NCBI RefSeq assembly: GCF_001655685.1
Contig: NZ_LYVF01000009.1
Coordinates: forward strand, 59,417 to 123,416
DNA length: 64,000 bases
Direction of reading: 5' to 3'
Source of the DNA: Desulfotomaculum copahuensis
GTDB taxonomy: Bacteria; Bacillota; Desulfotomaculia; Desulfotomaculales; Desulfovirgulaceae
Shown here: positions 19,214-29,554 of the stretch, in pieces
Layout of the letters: each line of letters opens with the position of its first letter
How positions within the stretch are numbered: the stretch's first letter is position 1
Program-made: the position numbers and the translations under genes
The notes under the pieces: generated by a model
Told to the model about the DNA's origin: nothing
The model's input: the letters and a program-made list of their open reading frames with translations, nothing else
Database searches by the model: none

Positions 19214-22200
19214 ATGCCGGTTAAACCAGGAATCAAAAAAGTGATGGTCATTGGCTCCGGTCCGATTGTGATCGGGCAGGCGGCCGAGTTTGACTATGCC
19301 GGTACTCAGGCCTGCCGGGCACTGCGGGAAGAGGGCCTGGAAGTGGTGCTGATCAACAGCAATCCGGCCACCATCATGACGGACACGCACATGGCCGACC
19401 GGGTTTACGTGGAACCCCTGACAGCGGAATTCGTCGCCCGGATCATCGGGCGGGAAAAGCCCGGCGGCCTGCTGGCCGGCCTGGGCGGCCAGGTGGGTTT
19501 GAATCTGGCGCTGGAGCTGGCCGGAGCCGGGGTGCTGGAAGCCAACGGAGTGGAATTGCTGGGCACTTCCCTGGCAGCCATCCGCCGGGCCGAGGACCGG
19601 GAAGAATTCAAAGCCACCATGGAGCGCACCGGGGAGCCCGTGCCGGCCAGCGCGATTGTGAACAGTGTGGAGGAAGCGGTGGCTTTCGCCGGCCGGGCCG
19701 GTTTCCCCCTGGTGGTGCGGCCGGCCTACACCCTGGGCGGTTCGGGCGGCGGTATGGTTGACAACCGGGAGGAGTTGGCGGCCACTGTCACCCGGGGGTT
19801 GAAGGCCAGCATCATTCACCAGGCGCTGATTGAAAAGAGCCTGGTGGGCTGGAAGGAAATCGAATTCGAGGTGATGCGCGACGGCTCTGACAACTGCATC
19901 ACCATCTGCAGTATGGAAAATATCGACCCGATGGGCATTCACACCGGGGACAGCATCGTGGTGGCGCCGGTGCAGACCCTGACCGACAAGCAGTATCAGA
20001 TGCTGCGCAGCGCCTCCCTGAACATTATCCGCGCTTTGGGGGTGGCCGGGGGCTGCAATGTACAGTTCGCCCTGGATCCGGAAAGCGACCGCTATTACGT
20101 GATTGAAGTGAACCCGCGGGTGTCCCGTTCTTCCGCCCTGGCCTCCAAGGCCACCGGCTACCCGATTGCCAAGGTTTCCAGCAAAATTGCCGTCGGCCTG
20201 AACCTGGACGAAATCAAAAATGCGGTCACCGGCAAGACGTATGCCTGTTTCGAGCCGGCACTCGACTATGTGGTAGTCAAGTTCCCCCGCTGGCCCTTTG
20301 ATAAATTCAGCCTGGCCGACCGCACCCTGGGCACACAGATGAAATCCACCGGCGAAGTGATGGCCATCGACCGGACACTGGAAGGGGCACTGCAAAAGGC
20401 GGTGCGCTCACTGGAGACCGGGCAGGACGGCCTGCTTCCGCCGGAGATGGCCGGGCATGATGATGCCCGGCTGGAAGAAATGCTGTCCCGGCCCGGGGAC
20501 ATGCGCCTGTTTGCCGTGGCCGAAGCGCTGCGGCGGGGCATGCTGAAAGAACGCATCCACCGTTTGAGCGGCATTGATCCCTATTTCCTGAACAAGCTGG
20601 AAAATATCGTGGAGATGGAAAAGGCGCTGTACCGGGCGGGCCGGAACGGCCTGACCGCGGATGTTTTGCGCCGGGCCAAGGAAACGGGTTTTGCCGACAC
20701 CCGTCTGGCCCGGGCGTCCAAATGCCCGCCGGAAGAAATCAGGGCGCTGCGCCGCCGGCACGGCATCGTCCCGGCATATAAGATGGTCGATACCTGCGCC
20801 GCCGAATTCGAGGCGGTGACGCCCTATTACTACTCCTGTTACGACGGTGAGGACGAAGCGGCCGCCGGCGGCCGGCGCAAGGTGGTGGTGCTGGGCTCGG
20901 GTCCCATACGCATCGGTCAGGGGGTGGAGTTCGACTACTGCTCGGTGCACTCGGTATGGGCGCTGCGGGAAGAAGGGATCGAGGCGGTGATCATCAACAA
21001 CAACCCGGAAACGGTGAGCACCGACTTCGATACCGCCGACCGGCTGTACTTCGAGCCGCTGACCCCGGAAGATGTGCTGCACATCCTGGGAAAGGAGCGT
21101 CCGGAAGGCGTGATCGTACAGTTCGGCGGGCAGACGGCGATCAACCTGGCCGCGCCGCTGGCCGCAGCCGGCATACCCGTACTGGGCACAGCGGTGGAGG
21201 ACATCGACCGGGCGGAAGACCGTGAACGTTTTGATCAACTGCTGGCGGAACTGGACATCCCCCGGCCGCCGGGACGGACGGTTTTTTCGGCGGCGGAAGC
21301 GGGTGAGATAGCGGCGGAAACCGGCTTTCCGGTACTGGTGCGGCCTTCCTACGTGCTGGGCGGACGGGCGATGGAAATAGTCTATAATCAAGCAGAACTG
21401 TTCAACTATTTGAATACCGCCGTGCAGGTTACTCCCGAGCACCCGGTGCTGGTGGACAAGTACCTGCAGGGGGATGAACTGGAAGTGGACGCCATTGCGG
21501 ACGGAGAAACGGTGCTCATTCCGGGGGTGATGAAGCACATTGAGCGTGCCGGTGTGCATTCCGGGGACAGCATTGCCGTTTACCCCACCGCCCAGATCAG
21601 CCGGGAGGTCAAAGAGTTGATGGTGGATTACACCACCCGCCTGGCCCGGGCTTTAAACGTGCGGGGCATGGTTAATATCCAGTATGTGCTTCACGAGGGG
21701 AGGCTGTACGTGCTGGAGGTCAACCCCCGGGCCAGCCGTACCGTGCCTTACATGAGCAAGATCACCGGCATTCCCATGGTCAACCTGGCCACGAAGGCGA
21801 TCATGGGGCGCAAATTAAAAGCATTGGGCTACCGGGGCGGTTTATACCCGGAGGGAAATTTTACCGGGGTGAAGGCGCCTGTGTTCAGCTTTGCCAAGCT
21901 GCTTCAGGTGGATATCGCCCTCGGGCCGGAAATGAAGTCCACCGGTGAAGTGATGGGGGTGGATACGGACTATGCGGCGGCCCTGTACAAGGCGCTGGTT
22001 GCGGCCGGTTACCGCATTCCCGGGGACGGCACGATTCTGGCCACCATCGCCGACCGGGATAAAAAAGAGGCGCTGCCCGTCTTAAGAGGGCTGGCGGATC
22101 TGGGGTATAACATTTGCGCCACCGCCGGCACGGCGGCATACCTTTCCGGCGCCGGCCTGGCCGTGGAACAGGTGAACAAAGTGCGCGAAGGTTCACCTCA

Positions 22201-22447
22201 CATTGAAGATTTAATCCGGGCGGGGAAAATCCACCTGGTGCTGAGCACACTCACCCGGGGCAAAGAGCCGGAACGGGACGGCTTCCGCATCCGCCGGGCG
22301 GCGGTGGAGCACGGCGTGCCCTGCCTGACTTCCCTGGACACCGCCTGGGCCATGCTGGAAGTGCTCACCTCGATCAAAGAGGGGGATATAATAGAACCGG
22401 TACCCCTGCAGGCGCTGCCGGCCGGCAGACAGATCCGGGACGCATAA
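19214..22447 (+). CDS. carB: Carbamoyl-phosphate synthase large subunit
   Basis: It makes carbamoyl phosphate from bicarbonate, ammonia and two ATP. The 1077-residue product has the two homologous ATP-grasp halves ([20 protein letters not shown] near 8 and [20 protein letters not shown] near 554) and a C-terminal allosteric MGS-like domain (residues about 930-1070, [19 protein letters not shown]). Length is normal. The ribosome site is weak. It ends the first block of pyr genes; a reverse-strand gene follows. Confidence 0.96.
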   Translation: MPVKPGIKKVMVIGSGPIVIGQAAEFDYAGTQACRALREEGLEVVLINSNPATIMTDTHMADRVYVEPLTAEFVARIIGREKPGGLLAGLGGQVGLNLALELAGAGVLEANGVELLGTSLAAIRRAEDREEFKATMERTGEPVPASAIVNSVEEAVAFAGRAGFPLVVRPAYTLGGSGGGMVDNREELAATVTRGLKASIIHQALIEKSLVGWKEIEFEVMRDGSDNCITICSMENIDPMGIHTGDSIVVAPVQTLTDKQYQMLRSASLNIIRALGVAGGCNVQFALDPESDRYYVIEVNPRVSRSSALASKATGYPIAKVSSKIAVGLNLDEIKNAVTGKTYACFEPALDYVVVKFPRWPFDKFSLADRTLGTQMKSTGEVMAIDRTLEGALQKAVRSLETGQDGLLPPEMAGHDDARLEEMLSRPGDMRLFAVAEALRRGMLKERIHRLSGIDPYFLNKLENIVEMEKALYRAGRNGLTADVLRRAKETGFADTRLARASKCPPEEIRALRRRHGIVPAYKMVDTCAAEFEAVTPYYYSCYDGEDEAAAGGRRKVVVLGSGPIRIGQGVEFDYCSVHSVWALREEGIEAVIINNNPETVSTDFDTADRLYFEPLTPEDVLHILGKERPEGVIVQFGGQTAINLAAPLAAAGIPVLGTAVEDIDRAEDRERFDQLLAELDIPRPPGRTVFSAAEAGEIAAETGFPVLVRPSYVLGGRAMEIVYNQAELFNYLNTAVQVTPEHPVLVDKYLQGDELEVDAIADGETVLIPGVMKHIERAGVHSGDSIAVYPTAQISREVKELMVDYTTRLARALNVRGMVNIQYVLHEGRLYVLEVNPRASRTVPYMSKITGIPMVNLATKAIMGRKLKALGYRGGLYPEGNFTGVKAPVFSFAKLLQVDIALGPEMKSTGEVMGVDTDYAAALYKALVAAGYRIPGDGTILATIADRDKKEALPVLRGLADLGYNICATAGTAAYLSGAGLAVEQVNKVREGSPHIEDLIRAGKIHLVLSTLTRGKEPERDGFRIRRAAVEHGVPCLTSLDTAWAMLEVLTSIKEGDIIEPVPLQALPAGRQIRDA

Positions 22448-22580
22448 ATGCGTTGTCTGAACGGCCGGTTTCCGGCAGTTTCCGGTGGGTGCCGCCACGG
22501 GAGATGGCGGACGCTCCGCTCCGGCGGGGATAACCGCTTGTGGTGTAAAGATGCTTGCCGGTGCATGAGCGCACCCGCTC

Positions 22581-23576
22581 TTAAATGGTGTCCGTCAGCA
22601 AGATGGTCTGGCCGGTCAAGGCCGGATGGAACAGGTAAAGAGTTTCCTGCCATTGATGCGGGGGAGGAAGCAGGGCGTACTTGTTCAGGTTTTTCAGCAG
22701 TATGTCCGGCGTTATGCCCGGGCTGCCGGCATTGATACGTCTGATGTGGACCGGACCGGTGAATTGATCGTCCAGTCCCTTGTCAATAAAATAAAAGTAT
22801 TTATAGCCCAGTGATTCCCCGATGCGCATGGCGGCCGGGCTGGCCGCCCCGTAGGGCCAGGAAAACTGATCCACCGGCCGGCCCAGTTCCTTTTCCATGA
22901 TCTCTTTGGCCTTGAACAGGTCGCTGTGTACCCGGCGCTCATATTCGGCCTGCGTTTCCCGGCGGTGCAGCTTGGCCAGCCAGATTGGTCCGGCCAGGGC
23001 GGGGCGCAGGTTCCGGCCGGCCGGTCCCGGTGAGGTTTGCGCCAGGTAGTGGTTGTCGTAGGAATGGGGATAGAAGCTCATGTCGTGCTCCTGCATTTCC
23101 CGCATCTGCGCCCAGGTCAGTTTCGGTACCTGCTTCCAGTTCATCCGGGTGTGTGTATCGGCACCCGCTCCCACGGCGCTGACGATGATGAAGCAGGTGC
23201 CCGGCATATGGCGTTCCCGCAGGGCGGGATAGGCGTATTTGTAAAACGATTCATAGCCGTCGTCAAAAGTGATCACCACCGCCCGGGGCGGTACGGCCGC
23301 CCGGCCGGACAAAAATGCGGCCAGTTGCGGCGAGGAAATGACATGATAGCCGTTTTGCTGCAGGGCATCCAGATGTGCGGCGAACAACCGGGTTGTGATG
23401 GTGGAGGTGCTCCGGGCGGTATTGCTGATATGATGGTACATCAGCACGGCAACCCGGTTTTCGTAGGTATTGGACTGGTAAGCGGCCGGTACGGCGGCGT
23501 GCGCGTGGATGTTGAAAGGAAGCAGCCAGGGAAGTGTCAGGACCAGCAGGGTTTTGGCGAATAAGGAGAGATTCAT
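22581..23576 (-). CDS. Secreted polysaccharide deacetylase family protein
   Basis: The 331-residue product starts with a signal peptide (LLVLTLPWLLPFNIHAHAAV; cleavage likely after AHA near 27). The NodB-type domain has VAVLMYHHIS near 43-52, VITFDDGYESFYKYAYPAL near 101-119 (metal-binding DD), FYPHSYDNHYLAQ near 167 and FSWPYGAASPAAMR near 239. It probably deacetylates cell-wall or spore polysaccharide outside the membrane. GGAGGCAAAAATAAAA precedes the ATG. It is inserted on the opposite strand between carB and pyrK. Confidence 0.87.
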   Translation of the reverse strand: MNLSLFAKTLLVLTLPWLLPFNIHAHAAVPAAYQSNTYENRVAVLMYHHISNTARSTSTITTRLFAAHLDALQQNGYHVISSPQLAAFLSGRAAVPPRAVVITFDDGYESFYKYAYPALRERHMPGTCFIIVSAVGAGADTHTRMNWKQVPKLTWAQMREMQEHDMSFYPHSYDNHYLAQTSPGPAGRNLRPALAGPIWLAKLHRRETQAEYERRVHSDLFKAKEIMEKELGRPVDQFSWPYGAASPAAMRIGESLGYKYFYFIDKGLDDQFTGPVHIRRINAGSPGITPDILLKNLNKYALLPPPHQWQETLYLFHPALTGQTILLTDTI

Positions 23577-23900
23577 TTTTATTTTTGCCTCCGTTTTCCA
23601 AGTCCAACTTTGCGCAAGCGGTTATCCGGTTAATGATCATACCGGACCGGCCGTGCAGCCGGGCGGATCCTTTCCGCAGGCGGAACCGCCAAAACTATAG
23701 AAGCTTGATTGTGTGCAATCAGGCCGGATCAGTTGCGCCGGCGCTGTCTCCGGGTGTATATATATACTCGACAAAGTAGCTATTTATTCGCCACAGCTGT
23801 CAATTATTCCTTTAATAGCCGGGGCGCCGGCACAAATTTTTTCCGGCGATCAGTTTCCTGTGCCGGTACGGAATCAACCTGATTACTGGAGTGTGAACGG
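23577..23900. other. Divergent intergenic region between the deacetylase gene and pyrK (324 bases)
   Basis: I see no gene. It should hold promoters for both directions. A GTATATATATAC palindrome lies at 23756-23767. No second PyrR loop was recognised, so the control of pyrK-pyrD-pyrF is unclear. Confidence 0.5.
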
Positions 23901-24740
23901 ATGGTCTCGTTAAAAAGTGCCGTGCTGGCGGAAGTGCTGGAAAACAGGGAGGTGGCCGCCGGAATTCGACTTTTGTGGCTGGATGCGCCGGCGGTCTGTC
24001 GCGCCGCCGCACCGGGGCAGTTTGTACATGTCCGCTGTGCGGAAAACCTCGATCCCCTGTTACGCCGGCCTTTGAGCATCCATGCCGTGGAGCGGGGAAA
24101 GGGACGGATGGCCCTGCTATACCAGGTGGCGGGACGGGGAACGGCCTTGCTGGCCGCCAGGCGGCCCGGTGACCGCCTGGATGTTTTGGGGCCGCTGGGA
24201 CACGGCTTTACCATACCAGCGCCGGGGCGGCGGATGGCGCTGGTGGGGGGCGGCATCGGCGCAGCGCCGCTGTTTTTTCTGTGCCAGGAACTGGCGGAAC
24301 GGGATGTTTCCGGTTATATACTGGCCGGCGCCCGCAGCCGGGAGCAGTTGATTGTGCCGTCACTCCCCGCGGCCGGACCACCGGATGAATGGCTCGCGCC
24401 GGGCCGGTTTGTCCGGCGGGCGGCGACGGACGACGGTTCTGCGGGCCATCACGGTCCGGTGACGGATTTGCTGGCTCCCCTGCTGGCCGGCCGGGAGGTG
24501 GATGCGGTTTACGCCTGCGGGCCGCGGGGCATGCTGCAGGCGGTTTGCGCACTGCTCAAGCGGTACCGGGTGCCCGGCCAGGTCTCCCTGGAGGAACGGA
24601 TGGGCTGCGGCGTGGGCGCCTGCCTGGCCTGCGCCTGCCGGACGGCCGGGGAGGACGGGCGTCCGTCCGGTTACCAGCGGGTTTGCGTGGAGGGGCCGGT
24701 GTTTGCGGCGGATGCGGTGCTCTGGGAAGACCGGATTTGA
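23901..24740 (+). CDS. pyrK: Dihydroorotate dehydrogenase B, electron-transfer (FAD, 2Fe-2S) subunit
   Basis: It passes electrons from PyrD to NAD+. The 279-residue product has an N-terminal FAD-binding barrel (LLRRPLSIHAVERG near 53-66) and an NAD-binding domain (MALVGGGIGAAPLFFLCQEL near 112). The C-terminal 2Fe-2S cluster is ligated by four Cys in MGCGVGACLACACRTAGEDG near 233-252 and VCVEGPVF near 260. GGAGTGTGAACGG precedes the ATG. The partner pyrD follows. Confidence 0.94.
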   Translation: MVSLKSAVLAEVLENREVAAGIRLLWLDAPAVCRAAAPGQFVHVRCAENLDPLLRRPLSIHAVERGKGRMALLYQVAGRGTALLAARRPGDRLDVLGPLGHGFTIPAPGRRMALVGGGIGAAPLFFLCQELAERDVSGYILAGARSREQLIVPSLPAAGPPDEWLAPGRFVRRAATDDGSAGHHGPVTDLLAPLLAGREVDAVYACGPRGMLQAVCALLKRYRVPGQVSLEERMGCGVGACLACACRTAGEDGRPSGYQRVCVEGPVFAADAVLWEDRI

Positions 24741-24896
24741 TGCCAATTCCGGTACCGCCGGGCGTGGAGCGGCCGTGCCATTCCGTTCCCGGCGGAAACG
24801 GACCTTCTTTACACCGGCCCGACTTTTCCCGCAGTGGCGGTTTATGGCGGTGGGGTGAACGCCTGCCGCATTCTTTGATGAAGGAGTTGTTCAGGA

Positions 24897-25826
24897 GTGA
24901 GCAGGCCCGGTCTGGCCGTAAATGTCGCCGGCATCAGGATGAAGAACCCGGTGACCACCGCTTCGGGCACATTCGGCTTTGGGCCGGAATACGCGCCCTA
25001 TGTCGACTTGAACCGGTTGGGGGCGATCGTTGTCAAGGGGACCACCTTGAAGCCGCGGGCAGGCAACCCCCCGCCGCGTATTGTGGAGACCCCGGCCGGC
25101 ATTTTAAACGCGATCGGTTTGCAAAACCCGGGCGTGGAGCATTTTATTGCCGAAGCACTGCCCTACCTGCGGCAGTTTGACCTGCCGGTGATTGTGAATA
25201 TCGCCGGTGATACGGAGGATGATTACGCCCGCCTGGCAGCCAGGCTGGAGCGCGCGCCGGGGGTGGCCGGCCTGGAAGTGAACATTTCCTGCCCCAACGT
25301 ACACAAGGGCGGCCTGCAGTTCGGCGTGGATCCGGAGGCTGCGGCCGGTGTGGTGCGGGCGGTGAAGGCGGTTACCACCCGTCCGGTGATCGTCAAGCTG
25401 TCGCCCAATGTAACCAGCATCGTGGAAATAGCCGAAGCCGCCGCTGCCGCCGGTGCCGACGCCCTCTCCATGATTAACACTTTGCTCGGCATGGCCATCG
25501 ATATCAAGCACCGCCGGCCGTTTCTGGCCAATGTGACCGGCGGCCTTTCCGGTCCGGCCGTCCGCCCGGTGGCCGTGCGGGCGGTGTGGCAGGTGTACCG
25601 GGCGGTGAAGCTGCCCATTATCGGCATGGGCGGCGTGGTTACCGCGGCGGACGCCCTGGAACTGATCATGGCCGGCGCCACCGCCGTGGCCGTGGGCACG
25701 GCCAGTTTCGTCAACCCGCGGGCGGCCATGGATGTCATTGACGGCCTGGAAAAGTTCATGACCGACAACGGCGTCCGGGATATAAACGAACTGGTGGGAG
25801 CGGCGCACGGGAAAGACGGAAAATAG
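24897..25826 (+). CDS. pyrD: Dihydroorotate dehydrogenase B, catalytic subunit
   Basis: It oxidises dihydroorotate to orotate using FMN. The 309-residue class 1B product has [17 protein letters not shown] near 16-32, the catalytic Cys in [14 protein letters not shown] near 124-137, and FMN phosphate-binding [15 protein letters not shown] near 243. The GTG start lies ten bases after AAGGAG. The two-subunit form with PyrK is the NAD-dependent type. Confidence 0.95.
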   Translation: MSRPGLAVNVAGIRMKNPVTTASGTFGFGPEYAPYVDLNRLGAIVVKGTTLKPRAGNPPPRIVETPAGILNAIGLQNPGVEHFIAEALPYLRQFDLPVIVNIAGDTEDDYARLAARLERAPGVAGLEVNISCPNVHKGGLQFGVDPEAAAGVVRAVKAVTTRPVIVKLSPNVTSIVEIAEAAAAAGADALSMINTLLGMAIDIKHRRPFLANVTGGLSGPAVRPVAVRAVWQVYRAVKLPIIGMGGVVTAADALELIMAGATAVAVGTASFVNPRAAMDVIDGLEKFMTDNGVRDINELVGAAHGKDGK

Positions 25827-25983
25827 CCCGGGCAGGGAAGGAAGCGGCGGCGGGAAGCCCGGACAAGACACCGCGCGGCAATACCGGTGGAAGTTCATGC
25901 CGGGGAAGGATAAACAGGGCGGTTCCGAACCGGCGGTAAATTCAAAAACCCGGTGGTCCGGGGGATGGGGGAGGCGTGAATGA

Positions 25984-26715
25984 TTGGAGCTTGACAAGGC
26001 ACGGGAAAAGTTGATTGTGGCGCTGGACGTGGATACAAAGGAGCAGGCGCTGCAGCTGGTGGAGCTGTTGCAGCCGTACGCGGGGATGTTCAAAACCGGT
26101 ATGCAGCTTTTTTACAGCGCCGGGCCGGCGGTGGTGAGCGTCTTAAAGGAGCGGGGAGCCGGGGTCTTTCTGGATCTGAAACTGCACGACATACCCAATA
26201 CGGTGGGGCATGCCGCGGCTGTCCTCACCCGGTTGGGAGTGAGCATGCTCACGGTGCACGCCGCCGGCGGGGCGGCCATGATGCGTGCCGCCGCCGCCGC
26301 GGCCGGGGAGGAAGCGGACCGGCTGAAAATCCGCCGGCCGCGGGTGCTGGCCGTGACAGTGCTCACCAGCATCGATGAACAGGCTTTCAACCGTGAATTG
26401 GGTCTGTCCGGGACGGTGCAGGACCGGGTGGCCGCCTGGTCCGCCCTGGCCCGGGAGTGCGGGCTGGACGGAGTGGTGGCCTCGGCCCGGGAAGCGGCGC
26501 TGGTTTGCCGGGAATGCGGGCCGGACTTTCTCGTTGTCACTCCGGGCATACGCCCGGCCGGCGCTGGCAGCGGTGACCAGCGTCGAATCATGACTCCGGC
26601 CGCGGCGCTGGCCGCCGGAGCGAGCCATCTGGTGGTGGGCCGTCCGGTGACCGGGGCGCCGGATCCGGCGGCGGCGGCACGGGCGCTGCTGGCGGAAATG
26701 GCCGGCGCCGTTTAA
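25984..26715 (+). CDS. pyrF: Orotidine 5'-phosphate decarboxylase
   Basis: It gives UMP from OMP. The 243-residue product has LIVALDVDTKEQALQLVE near 10-27, the catalytic Asp-Lys-Asp in VFLDLKLHDIPNTVGHAA near 60-77, and VTPGIRPAGAGSGDQRRIMT near 184-203. The TTG start is nine bases after GGGGGAGG; the overlapping ATG at 25980 runs into a stop. The gap from pyrD is 157 bases. Confidence 0.94.
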   Translation: MELDKAREKLIVALDVDTKEQALQLVELLQPYAGMFKTGMQLFYSAGPAVVSVLKERGAGVFLDLKLHDIPNTVGHAAAVLTRLGVSMLTVHAAGGAAMMRAAAAAAGEEADRLKIRRPRVLAVTVLTSIDEQAFNRELGLSGTVQDRVAAWSALARECGLDGVVASAREAALVCRECGPDFLVVTPGIRPAGAGSGDQRRIMTPAAALAAGASHLVVGRPVTGAPDPAAAARALLAEMAGAV

Positions 26716-26790
26716 AAAGCCGGGCTCAACCGGTTTATTAAACAACATGCCAAACCGCCCGGCGTTTCAACCCGCCGTAACAGGTTTCAT

Positions 26791-26819
26791 TTGGCTCTTT
26801 CCGCTTCTTGTGGTATAAT
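26791..26819 (+). promoter_or_regulatory. Probable sigma-A promoter of yajQ
   Basis: TTGGCT at 26791-26796 and a perfect TATAAT at 26814-26819 are spaced by 17 bases. The yajQ start codon lies 32 bases downstream, so yajQ probably has its own transcript. Confidence 0.65.
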
Positions 26820-26850
26820 GCTGGCTGAAAGTTGTGGGAGGTGGCGAACA

Positions 26851-27351
26851 ATGGCAGCGAAGGAAAATTCCTTTGACATTGTATCTCAAATAGATTTGCA
26901 GGAAGTGGACAACGCCGTCAATCAGGCGCGGCGTGAAATCGGCACCCGTTTTGACTTCCGGGGCAGCAAGTGCGGCCTTGATTTTGACGGGAAAGAAATC
27001 ATTTTGCACGCCGATGATGATTTCAAGCTGAAAAGCCTGGTCGACGTGCTGGAGCCCCGCCTGCTCAAACGCAAAGTGGATTTGAAAGCGCTGCGTTACG
27101 GCAAGGTGGAAAAGGCGGCCGGCGATACGGTGCGCCAGCGGGTGGAACTGATTCAGGGGCTGGACAAGGAGATATCGGCACGGATCATCAAGTTGATCAA
27201 GGGGAGCAAACTGAAAATACAGGCGTCTTATCAGGGCGATCAGGTGCGGGTGAGCGGCAAAAGCCGGGACGACCTGCAGGCGGTGATCCGCCTGATCAGG
27301 GAGCAGGAGTGGGAAGTGCCCCTGCAGTTTATCAACATGCGAACTATGTAA
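26851..27351 (+). CDS. yajQ: YajQ family nucleotide-binding protein
   Basis: The 166-residue product has the family start NSFDIVSQIDLQEVDNAVNQ, TRFDFRGSKCGLDFDGKEI near 34, RLLKRKVDLKAL near 72 and VRVSGKSRDDLQAVI near 132. It has two ferredoxin-like repeats that bind nucleotides (cyclic di-GMP in some bacteria). The true ATG is 26851, after GGGAGGTGGCGAACA; the reading frame extends upstream through the promoter. Confidence 0.92.
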   Translation: MAAKENSFDIVSQIDLQEVDNAVNQARREIGTRFDFRGSKCGLDFDGKEIILHADDDFKLKSLVDVLEPRLLKRKVDLKALRYGKVEKAAGDTVRQRVELIQGLDKEISARIIKLIKGSKLKIQASYQGDQVRVSGKSRDDLQAVIRLIREQEWEVPLQFINMRTM

Positions 27352-27566
27352 CCATCCCCGGGTAGGGGTAACAAGACCGGGTTTGTCCAGGGCCGGTTTC
27401 CGGCGCCTGAACGGTGGCGCCCTTTCCGGTGGCATTTTCCGGCGCCGGACCGCCTGCACCGTTTTCCGGCCTGGCGGGGTTTTCGCCCGGCCGGCATGCT
27501 GTTTCCGGATGCGGTTTCCGGACGGCTTTTGCCGGGGCCGGGCCCGGCACGGGATGTGATGTGAAA

Positions 27567-27590
27567 GGGACGCGCCCGAAGGCGCATCCC
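27567..27590 (-). terminator. Hairpin terminator of the spore protein gene
   Basis: On the minus strand GGGATGCGCC-TTCG-GGCGCGTCCC is a 10-bp stem (one mismatch/wobble) with a TTCG tetraloop, followed by TTTCAC. It begins 16 bases past the stop. Confidence 0.6.
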
Positions 27591-27605
27591 CCGCTGCTGT
27601 TGCCC

Positions 27606-27776
27606 TTACATCATCGCCCGTTCGGCCCTTTCGATGGCCAGGCGGACCAGGTTGCCGCAGTTCCGCGAGGAAACGCCGCCCCAGCCCTCTGTACGCACGG
27701 TGCCGGCCACTCCGAGTTCTTCGGCCAACTCGTACTTCAACCGGTCGGACATCAAGCCCCCACGCCGTCTGCTCAT
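27606..27776 (-). CDS. Small acid-soluble spore protein, alpha/beta type
   Basis: This 56-residue gene is easily missed. The ATG is at 27774-27776, preceded by AAGGGGGCAGGCTG, and the stop TAA is at 27606-27608. The protein contains RLKYELAEELGV (residues 12-23, the germination-protease cleavage region) and WGGVSSRNCGNLVRLAIERA (residues 32-51), the two conserved blocks of alpha/beta SASPs. These coat and protect DNA in the spore. It is shorter than usual (about 60-70 residues) and has Cys at 40 where Gly/Asn-rich sequence is typical. It supports a spore-forming host and was probably transcribed in the forespore. Confidence 0.8.
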   Translation of the reverse strand: MSRRRGGLMSDRLKYELAEELGVAGTVRTEGWGGVSSRNCGNLVRLAIERAERAMM

Positions 27777-27918
27777 CAGCCTGCCCCCTTTTTTCCGGGC
27801 AACGCAGCATTTTTATTATGCCTTTGACGGGCAGTTTCAATGCTTTAATAAATTTCTTGTTTTATCCTGAATTTGCCGGCATATTTATGCGTTGCAAAAA
27901 TTTTTCGAGGTGATAATT

Positions 27919-28518
27919 TTGACATCACAGGAAGTGTTGCAAATCTTCGAAAAAACCGGAGCCATGCTCAAGGGGCATTTCCTGCTCACCTCCGGCCGGC
28001 ACAGCGACCGCTACTTCCAGTGTGCCCGGGTGCTGCAATACCCCCGTTACTGCGAAGAGCTGTGCCGGGAACTGGCCGCCCCCTTTCAGGGGCGGGAGAT
28101 CGGCGTGGTCGCCGGGCCGGCCATGGGAGGCATCCTGGTGGCCTATGAAGCGGCCCGGGCGCTTCAAGCGCGTAATATTTTCGCCGAACGGGAAAACGGG
28201 GTCATGACCCTGCGCCGGGGGTTCCAACTGGCGCCCGGTGAACGGGTGCTGGTGGTGGAAGACGTGGTGACCACCGGCGGCTCCGTACGTGAAGTGATCG
28301 ACGTGGTGCGCCGGGCCGGCGGTCTGGTGGCCGGAACGGCCGCCCTGGTCGATCGCAGCAACGGCACGGTGGATTTTGGCGTCCCCTTTCATGCCCTGGT
28401 GACGGTGCCGGCGGTAAGCTATGCGCCGGAGGAATGCCCCTTATGCCGCCGTGGCCTGCCGGCCGTCAAGCCCGGGAGCCGTCAGCCTGCCCCCGCGCAC
28501 GGAACTCCGAAGGCGTGA
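27919..28518 (+). CDS. pyrE: Orotate phosphoribosyltransferase
   Basis: It adds phosphoribose to orotate. The 199-residue product has LLTSGRHSDRYFQCARVLQY near 21-40, VVAGPAMGGILVAYEAARAL near 65 and the PRPP loop VLVVEDVVTTGGSVREVID near 110-128. The TTG at 27919 follows CGAGGTGATAATT; the frame is open further upstream without a ribosome site. Its 3' end overlaps the convergent response-regulator gene by 53 bases, and the last 20 residues (PGSRQPAPAHGTPKA) look like an added tail. It is separated from the other pyr genes by yajQ and the spore gene. Confidence 0.93.
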   Translation: MTSQEVLQIFEKTGAMLKGHFLLTSGRHSDRYFQCARVLQYPRYCEELCRELAAPFQGREIGVVAGPAMGGILVAYEAARALQARNIFAERENGVMTLRRGFQLAPGERVLVVEDVVTTGGSVREVIDVVRRAGGLVAGTAALVDRSNGTVDFGVPFHALVTVPAVSYAPEECPLCRRGLPAVKPGSRQPAPAHGTPKA

Positions 28519-29554
28519 CCCCTTCACGCTTTTTGAATACGGCGGTGAAATAGCTGTTATTTTTGAATCCCACCGTGGTGGCAATCTGGTCGATGGTCTG
28601 ATCCGAGGCAATGAGCAGTTCCTTGGCCCCTTCCAGGCGCAGGGCGGTAAGGTGCTCGACAAAACTGGAGCCGGTTTTCTGTTTGAACAGGCGGCTTAAA
28701 TAGGCCGGGCTCAGATGAACGTAACCGGCCGCTTCCTCCAGGGTCACCCCCCGGCTGTAATGCCGGCGCATATACTCCTGCACCCGCCGGATCACCGCCC
28801 GGTCGCCGGTGGCGTTATGCTCCTGCACCCAGCTGATGTGCACCCGGTAGACTTTTTCCGCCCAGGCCACCAGTCCGGGCAGGCTGGAAATGTTTTTTAT
28901 TTCCCTGGCCAGATCGTTTTGCTGGGATGATACCGCCACCTCGCCGGCGCCGGCGGCCAGCAGGCCCTGGCCGGCCGTGACCAGCATTTCAAAGGCAAAA
29001 GCAGCCAGTTGTTCCCGGTCCGGGTGGCCCGTTTCCGATAGAAAGCCGTCGACAAGCCTGTTTACGGACTGCCGGGCGGTACCGGCATCACAGTAGCGAA
29101 TGGCCTTGACCAGATCGGACGCGGCGGCGTTCAAAGCCGGGGCGGTGGCCAGGAAACGCTCCACCCCGGGCGGCTGTGCCTCCAGCCCGGTGATGACCCG
29201 GTCCAGGGCTTCGGCCAGTACTTCCGGCTGTACCGGCTTCAATAAATAGTCGGAAACCTTGTTCTTAATGGCCTGTTGGGAGTATGAAAACCGGCCGTGG
29301 GCAGTGATAATGATCACTTCCACGGCGGGGTTTTTTGCTTTAATCCGGGCGGTGGCCTCCAGTCCGTCCATGCCGGGCATGCGTATATCCATCAAAACAA
29401 TGTCCGGGTTGAGCATTTCGGCCAGTTCCACTGCCTCCTTGCCGTTGGCCGCCTCCCCCGCCACCCTGACCGGGCGGCCGCAGTTTTCCACCAAATGACG
29501 CAGGAACTTGCGTTCCAACTCCTCATCTTCCACCAGCAATATGCTGTACATCAT
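28466..29554 (-). CDS. Response regulator with AraC-type DNA-binding domain (YesN-like)
   Basis: The 362-residue product has an N-terminal receiver domain (residues 1-125; phospho-acceptor Asp56 in IVLMDIRMPGMDG; conserved Lys in DYLLKPVQPE near 107), a middle helical region, and a C-terminal double helix-turn-helix (HYSRGVTLEEAAGYVHLSPA near 265, ATTVGFKNNSYFTAVFKKRE near 325). It is the partner of the histidine kinase whose gene overlaps its start by 32 bases. The likely target is the permease promoter region, where 12-bp direct repeats occur. Confidence 0.92.
   Translation of the reverse strand: MMYSILLVEDEELERKFLRHLVENCGRPVRVAGEAANGKEAVELAEMLNPDIVLMDIRMPGMDGLEATARIKAKNPAVEVIIITAHGRFSYSQQAIKNKVSDYLLKPVQPEVLAEALDRVITGLEAQPPGVERFLATAPALNAAASDLVKAIRYCDAGTARQSVNRLVDGFLSETGHPDREQLAAFAFEMLVTAGQGLLAAGAGEVAVSSQQNDLAREIKNISSLPGLVAWAEKVYRVHISWVQEHNATGDRAVIRRVQEYMRRHYSRGVTLEEAAGYVHLSPAYLSRLFKQKTGSSFVEHLTALRLEGAKELLIASDQTIDQIATTVGFKNNSYFTAVFKKREGVTPSEFRARGQADGSRA

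Noticed and set aside
25920..25975. FMN-riboswitch-like piece (CAGGGCGGTTCCGAACCGGCGGTAAA) before pyrF
   Set aside because: It resembles one conserved RFN segment, but the other required segments are missing and the downstream gene is not flavin-related.
26767..27840. 357-codon minus-strand frame opposite yajQ and the spore gene
   Set aside because: It is a reading shadow of yajQ (His/Gln/Arg-rich). The real minus-strand gene here is the 56-codon spore protein in another frame.
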